Positions 60,172 to 64,000 of a stretch of DNA of 64,000 bases are shown in pieces. The position numbers were made by a program, and so were the translations under genes. The first letter of the stretch is position 1. Every line of letters starts with the position of its first letter. The stretch is from an uncultured Roseiflexaceae bacterium (GTDB lineage Bacteria > Chloroflexota > Chloroflexia > Chloroflexales > Roseiflexaceae), in assembly GCA_937988885.1 (NCBI GenBank), contig CALKHR010000075.1:1-64000 (forward strand), read 5' to 3'. Under the pieces are notes generated by a model. The model did no database searches. It saw only the letters and a program-made list of their open reading frames with translations, and was not told the origin of the DNA.

Positions 60172-61632
60172 ATGTCGTTGCTGAGCGTTCTGAACCGAAC
60201 CAACCCAACCGAATCCTCCAATATGCTTTCGGAACGATTGGTGCTTGTTTGGCTCGCCATAATCTCTGGAGCGCTTTTTTGGAGATTTCACGGCTTCGGT
60301 TACGACGACCCTTACATCACCTATCGCTATTCGCTCAATATCGCGCAGGGCTGGGGGTTTGTCTATAACCACGGTGAGCGGATCTTGAGCACCACCACGC
60401 CGCTCTACGCGCTGCTGTTGGTGGTCGTGGCTTGGTTGGGTCTTGATGTGCCGCTGATCAGTAATGCGATCAGTTGTCTCAGCCTCGCATACGGCGGTTG
60501 GGTCTTTTGGAAACTCGGCCAACACTGGCGAATACCGCTCCTTGGTCTAGCGGGCGCACTGTTATACCCACCCCTGCAACTGATCTTCACCACCATCGGC
60601 TCCGAAATGGCCTTCTACATAGCCCTCATTCTTGGCGGCATTCTGGCCTGTGTCGAGCGGCGCTATCTCCTGATGGCAGTACTGCTCGCGCTTGCCACGC
60701 TCACCCGCGCCGACGCGGTGCTGGCGGTGGCGGTTGTGGCGTTGTACGTGTTGCTGTGCGTTCGCCCGCTCCCTTGGTCGGCGGCGCTGCTCTACTGCGC
60801 CATTCTGCTGCCGTGGTTCACCTTCGCCTGGCTCTACTTCGGCGCGCCCTTCCCCGTCACCCTCTCGGCTAAGCAGCAGCAGGGCCTCATGGAGGGGAGC
60901 CGTACTTTCGGCGAGGGTGTGCTGCGCTTGTTGCGGGGCTATGCGATCAATCCGTGGTACGCCTTGCATACAGCTTTGGCGCTGATCGGCATTGGGGCGC
61001 TGGTCGCGCGCTGGCGACAAGCATTGCTTGTATTCGGGTGGACAATCTGCTACTGCATGGGCTACGTTCTGTTGGGAGTCAGCAGCTATTTTTGGTACTA
61101 CGCTCCACTCGGCGCAGGGCTGATTTTGCTTGTAGGCCTCGGTTTGGCAGTTTTGTACAGTTTTGTAAAGCGCATTGCCAAGCCACATATCGCACAGATC
61201 GCCGCTGCCGTAGTGCTGCTCGCGATGCTGGCCGTCGAAGTTCGCACTTTTCTTACAGTGCCGAACACAGATTCGCGCCAACAGATCTATCGAAATATGG
61301 GCCTGTGGCTCCACAATAATACCCCCACCGATGCCAGTGTCGGCGCGCTGGAGATCGGAATAATCGGCTACTACGCCGAGCGCCGTATGATCGATTTCGC
61401 TGGCTTGATCCAGCCCGATGTGGCCTTCCAGCTCTCCAAAACGACCACCTACGAGGATTCGGCGCGTTGGGCGATCGAACGGTTTCGCCCCGATTACCTC
61501 ATTCTGCACGATGGAATCTTCCCCAGCATCGAGCAGAGCGCACTTGTGCAGTCGCAATGCCGTCCGGCAGCCAACTTCGACGATGCCCAAGTGACCTACA
61601 CTATGACCATTTATAGCTGCCGTTACGAGTGA
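60172..61632 (+). CDS. GT-C type glycosyltransferase, membrane (GT39/arabinosyltransferase-like)
   Basis: A 486-residue protein with about 9-11 membrane helices in the first 370 residues. After the first helix comes FGYDDPYITYRYSLNIAQGWG, holding the Asp-Asp pair that is catalytic in GT-C enzymes, followed by VYNHGERILSTTTPLY. The C-terminal 110 residues are soluble and external (NTDSRQQIYRNMGLWLHNN, IGIIGYYAERRMIDFAG). The fold resembles mycobacterial arabino-/mannosyltransferases and uses polyprenyl-phosphate sugars. ATG 60172 follows TAGGGGTG; a longer frame from 60112 is unlikely. It ends the polysaccharide locus and is GC-rich. Confidence 0.85.
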   Translation: MSLLSVLNRTNPTESSNMLSERLVLVWLAIISGALFWRFHGFGYDDPYITYRYSLNIAQGWGFVYNHGERILSTTTPLYALLLVVVAWLGLDVPLISNAISCLSLAYGGWVFWKLGQHWRIPLLGLAGALLYPPLQLIFTTIGSEMAFYIALILGGILACVERRYLLMAVLLALATLTRADAVLAVAVVALYVLLCVRPLPWSAALLYCAILLPWFTFAWLYFGAPFPVTLSAKQQQGLMEGSRTFGEGVLRLLRGYAINPWYALHTALALIGIGALVARWRQALLVFGWTICYCMGYVLLGVSSYFWYYAPLGAGLILLVGLGLAVLYSFVKRIAKPHIAQIAAAVVLLAMLAVEVRTFLTVPNTDSRQQIYRNMGLWLHNNTPTDASVGALEIGIIGYYAERRMIDFAGLIQPDVAFQLSKTTTYEDSARWAIERFRPDYLILHDGIFPSIEQSALVQSQCRPAANFDDAQVTYTMTIYSCRYE

Positions 61633-61878
61633 TCGAGGCGACTCTCCTCACAAAGAAATACTACAAACGATCGTGACTTCTGTCATCTTCCGCTCATCAC
61701 ATTCTCTTCTCAAAGCCAAGCCTGCCTCCTACAATAGCAACTAATACGACTGATTGCCGTGTGACCGCAGTTTCACCGCAGTCGGGCCGAACTCATACCG
61801 CAGCACGGCTTTGATATGCTGGCATCATCAAACGACGAAAGTCCTGGCCAGCAGCAGGCAAGGTCATGAGGAGGTACT

Positions 61879-62679
61879 ATGATGATGCAGCAACCGAATT
61901 CGACCGTACGACCCACGTCCCGCCCAACTGGCAAGCGTGCGCAAGTATCGCGCCGCACTCAGTCGTCAGCCGTTCGCGAAACGTCATCGAACGATACGAT
62001 TGCTCTAGAGCAACTGCCCATTGATCTGCTGATCCGGCGATGCTCGATCGAGAGTGAGCGGTTTTATCGTGGCCAAGCGCACGATACGCGCTTCGCCTAT
62101 GAGCTATTCCGCCGTGCATTGGTCAAAGGCGACCAAGTTGCCTGGGAGTATATTTACACTCACTATTTTGGCTTGGTCGAAAGCTGGGTACGGCGCTCGG
62201 GCGCATTCGCAAATAGCGGCGAGAGCAGCGAGTTCTTTGTCTCGCTGGCCTTCACGCGCTTCTGGCGCGCAATCACACCCGAGCGTTTCGCATCGTTCAC
62301 AACCCTTCCATCGCTCCTGCACTACCTGCAACTCTGCACCGGCAGCGTTGTGATCGATAGTGTTCGTGCTCAGTCTTGGGGAGAGATGCTGCCCGAGGAG
62401 GCCATTCCGCTAGAGCGTAGCTCACAGACTGCCCCTGATGAGGAAGCTATGGATCACGTGAACCGCCAAGAGTTTTGGGAATATATCACCAATCAGTTGA
62501 ATGATGAGTCCGAACGCGTGTTGGTTTATGAGTTTTTTGTTTTGGGAATGAAACCTGGCGATATTTTCGAACGCCGACCGGATCTGTTCGGTAGCGTGAA
62601 AGATGTCTATAACGTCAAGCGCAATGTGCTTGGCCGCTTGAGCCGCAACAACGAATTACGACATCTGCTCACAAGCTAA
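61879..62679 (+). CDS. Sigma-70-like factor (ECF-type)
   Basis: A 266-residue protein with a basic, disordered first 40 residues and a sigma-like core. Region 2 resemblance: AWEYIYTHYFGLVESWVRR, FFVSLAFTRFWRAI (about 93-140) and a region-2.4-like VVIDSVRAQSWGEM (about 158). Region 4 resemblance: LNDESERVLVYEFFVLGMKP and DVYNVKRNVLGRLSRN (about 210-258). It should direct RNA polymerase to a small regulon, though divergence from classical ECF factors is large. ATG 61879 follows AGGAGG at 61869-61874, a near-perfect Shine-Dalgarno site. The twin-zinc-finger gene 180 bases downstream is probably its regulator. Confidence 0.75.
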   Translation: MMMQQPNSTVRPTSRPTGKRAQVSRRTQSSAVRETSSNDTIALEQLPIDLLIRRCSIESERFYRGQAHDTRFAYELFRRALVKGDQVAWEYIYTHYFGLVESWVRRSGAFANSGESSEFFVSLAFTRFWRAITPERFASFTTLPSLLHYLQLCTGSVVIDSVRAQSWGEMLPEEAIPLERSSQTAPDEEAMDHVNRQEFWEYITNQLNDESERVLVYEFFVLGMKPGDIFERRPDLFGSVKDVYNVKRNVLGRLSRNNELRHLLTS

Positions 62680-62862
62680 TCGCTGGTTCTACAGGCGAAT
62701 GTTGCATCATCAACGGGATGCAGGGTGATCAGTGCGATCATCCTGCGTCTCGTTTTTGTAAGATATTCAAAAATTGTAAATGAAAATCCGCGAAAATTCT
62801 GCTCAACGTCGTTCTATATAGTACAATGCAGGTGATAGAACGATTGATAGGTGGAGTATATT

Positions 62863-63603
62863 ATGCAGGAGCAACGGGAAGAGACAATTCTATGCAATTG
62901 TCCTCCAGCGCTAGATGAATTGGCTTTGATTGCGGCGATCGACGGTGAGGCTGATGAAGCTACTCGTCAACACCTGCGCAAATGCCCCTACTGTGCGAGT
63001 CGTGCACAGACCTTCGATCAGCTCCAACGCGCTTTGCGCCAGCGGCTATTCCGGATCTTTTGCCCATCGAGCGAAGACCTTGCCGCCTATCAACAAGGGT
63101 GGCTCGATGCCGAGAAGCGCGCGATTGTGAAGCAACACCTGCTCAAATGCCCGCTGTGTGCTCAAGAGCAGCAGATCCTACATCAGGTTGCTCGCCAGCC
63201 GCTTACCGAAGCACCGTCGCGGCCTTTACGGCGCGTGGTTGCCGTACCCGTCTCCCCGATGATGTATTCAAAGCTCTCCTCTGTGTATGGCGGTGCACGC
63301 GCCCGGGGGCCCAGCGAGCATTACGCCTACCGTGCCGAGAATCTCGAAGTAACCATCGATGTCCAGCGTGCCGCAGGTCAGCCGAATCAGCTCGCAGTAG
63401 TAGGTATGTTGTTGCACGACGAGGGCATGGTTGGCGGCTTACGCCCCGCCACGGCTAGCCTGCTCGCGGAGAATCAGGTGATCTCAAGCGCACAACTCGA
63501 CGAACTTGGCAGTTTTGTGCTGGAAGATGTCTCGCCTGGCGACTACGTACTCTCGCTTCGTTTGCCGGATCTCGAAGTCGTTATCGAGGCGTTGGAACTA
63601 TAA
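62863..63603 (+). CDS. Twin zinc-finger protein with beta-sandwich tail, putative anti-sigma factor
   Basis: A 246-residue soluble protein. Two copies of a zf-HC2-like module, HLRKCPYCASRA (His37-x3-Cys41-x2-Cys44 region) and HLLKCPLCAQEQ (about 92-104), each with a preceding helix that begins DELALIAAIDGEAD or EDLAAYQQGWLDAE, so one module duplicated. The linker is basic (RPLRRVVAV). The last 110 residues form a beta sandwich of the CnaB/carboxypeptidase-regulatory type (LEVTIDVQRA, ELGSFVLEDVSPGDYVLSL). No membrane helix is visible, unlike most zinc anti-sigma factors. ATG 62863 follows GGTGGAG. Downstream of the sigma-like gene, so a sensor/anti-sigma role is likely (inference). Confidence 0.75.
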   Translation: MQEQREETILCNCPPALDELALIAAIDGEADEATRQHLRKCPYCASRAQTFDQLQRALRQRLFRIFCPSSEDLAAYQQGWLDAEKRAIVKQHLLKCPLCAQEQQILHQVARQPLTEAPSRPLRRVVAVPVSPMMYSKLSSVYGGARARGPSEHYAYRAENLEVTIDVQRAAGQPNQLAVVGMLLHDEGMVGGLRPATASLLAENQVISSAQLDELGSFVLEDVSPGDYVLSLRLPDLEVVIEALEL

Positions 63604-63635
63604 CCCCGAGTATTCGCATTCCCTTACGCTTTGTC

Positions 63636-63683
63636 AATAAAAACAGGAGGCTTGGGTAGAAACCCAAACCTCCTGTTGTGTTT
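63636..63683. terminator. Bidirectional terminator between convergent genes
   Basis: AACAGGAGG-TTGGGT pairs with ACCCAA-CCTCCTGTT around an AGAA loop, with TTTT on the plus side and AAAA (T-run on minus) on the other. It lies between the anti-sigma-like gene (+) and GAPDH (-). Confidence 0.9.
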
Positions 63684-63694
63684 TGATAGCAGTC

Positions 63695-64000
63695 TTATGC
63701 GTCGAAGCCATCGGCGATGAAGGCCGTCAGGTCGGCGACGCGCACCGAGTAGCCCCACTCGTTGTCGTACCAGGCCACGACCTTGAAGAAATCATCGCCC
63801 AAGCTCATGGTGAGCGGCAAGTCCACCACACTCGAATATTCGGTGCGGATGAAGTCGGTCGAGACCAACTCTTCCTCGCTGACACCCAAGATGCCCTCGA
63901 GCTCCTCGCTCTCGGCGGCCTCGCGGAAGGCGTTGTTGATTTCCTCGACGCTCGTTGGGCGCTCCAACTGTACCGAGAAATCGACGAGCGACACGGTCGG
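63695..64000 (-). CDS. gap: Glyceraldehyde-3-phosphate dehydrogenase, C-terminal part (runs off window)
   Basis: The last 101 codons of a type I GAPDH, truncated by the window edge (the 5' end lies beyond 64000). Visible are TVSLVDFSVQLERP (S-loop end), the helix EEINNAFREAAE, FIRTEYSSVVDL, and the C-terminal signature KVVAWYDNEWGYSVRVADL. The catalytic Cys-His and NAD-binding domain are outside the window. It converges with the anti-sigma-like gene and shares the terminator at 63636. Central glycolytic/gluconeogenic enzyme; nothing unusual is seen in the part present. Confidence 0.95.
   Translation of the reverse strand, partial: PTVSLVDFSVQLERPTSVEEINNAFREAAESEELEGILGVSEEELVSTDFIRTEYSSVVDLPLTMSLGDDFFKVVAWYDNEWGYSVRVADLTAFIADGFDA

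Overview
The window looks like chromosomal DNA of a bacterium of the phylum Chloroflexota (class Chloroflexia is the best guess). This is an inference from gene style. Secreted proteins carry long Thr/Pro linkers, YLP-type tails or heads and FGYPLT/QWFERAR repeats. There are many STAND/TPR and glycosyltransferase genes, a single-chain pyruvate:ferredoxin oxidoreductase, and an exopolysaccharide locus with no outer-membrane exporter. No rRNA or universal marker is present to prove the taxonomy. Most of the window is GC-rich (many lines 60% or more). The polysaccharide locus contains strongly AT-rich blocks.

Layout. Positions 1-1.1 kb hold 7-bp tandem repeats and a frameshifted remnant of a secreted beta-helix/DUF11 protein. 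Positions 1.8-12.4 kb hold an FAD amine oxidase, a small acetyltransferase-like protein, a minus-strand block (GarR-like dehydrogenase, ThuA-like protein, two ABC exporter halves around rmuC), a glyoxylate/glycerate reductase and an aldo/keto reductase. Positions 12.9-16.5 kb are one NB-ARC ATPase with 14 regular 42-residue TPRs. Positions 16.7-26.6 kb hold an aminotransferase-serA operon, tRNA-Glu, nifJ, an orphan Imm5-like protein, an AIM24 protein, a dual-specificity phosphatase and a hydroxypyruvate-isomerase-like gene. Positions 26.7-30.8 kb hold a secreted TP-rich protein and a two-gene glycosyltransferase operon. Positions 31.3-38.0 kb are a plus-strand run: fabZ, a small membrane protein, an SDR, a Rieske ferredoxin, deoC, a membrane protein, a two-domain ALDH16-type aldehyde dehydrogenase, a Dabb protein and a HAD hydrolase. 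Positions 38.6-38.9 kb hold tRNA-Trp, tRNA-Ser(TGA) and tRNA-Ser(GCT).

Positions 39.2-61.6 kb are a Wzx/Wzy-type exopolysaccharide locus, all on the plus strand. It has a TPR membrane protein, flippase, polymerase, two methyltransferases, three glycosyltransferases, two nucleotide-sugar epimerases, a polyprenyl-phosphate glycosylphosphotransferase, a chain-length protein, two large membrane proteins and two paralogous secreted clan GH-A-like hydrolases. A dead IS701-like transposase interrupts it at 54.5-54.9 kb. GC content drops sharply in 39.3-47.1 kb and 50.7-56.0 kb, so the locus is a mosaic of at least two origins. Positions 61.9-63.6 kb hold a sigma-like factor followed by a soluble twin-zinc-finger protein with a beta-sandwich tail, probably a sigma/anti-sigma pair. 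The 3' end of a GAPDH gene closes the window.

How the genes fit together. Several enzymes between 8.6 and 26.6 kb handle glyoxylate, hydroxypyruvate, tartronate semialdehyde and serine. DeoC and the ALDH16-type enzyme probably form a deoxyribose-phosphate/acetaldehyde route. The ABC halves have complementary motif losses, as expected of one heterodimeric exporter. No CRISPR array, toxin or phage genes were seen. The items most worth following up are the paralogous GH-A/FGYPLT proteins inside the polysaccharide locus, the twin-zinc-finger sigma partner, the split heterodimeric exporter and the regular TPR STAND protein.
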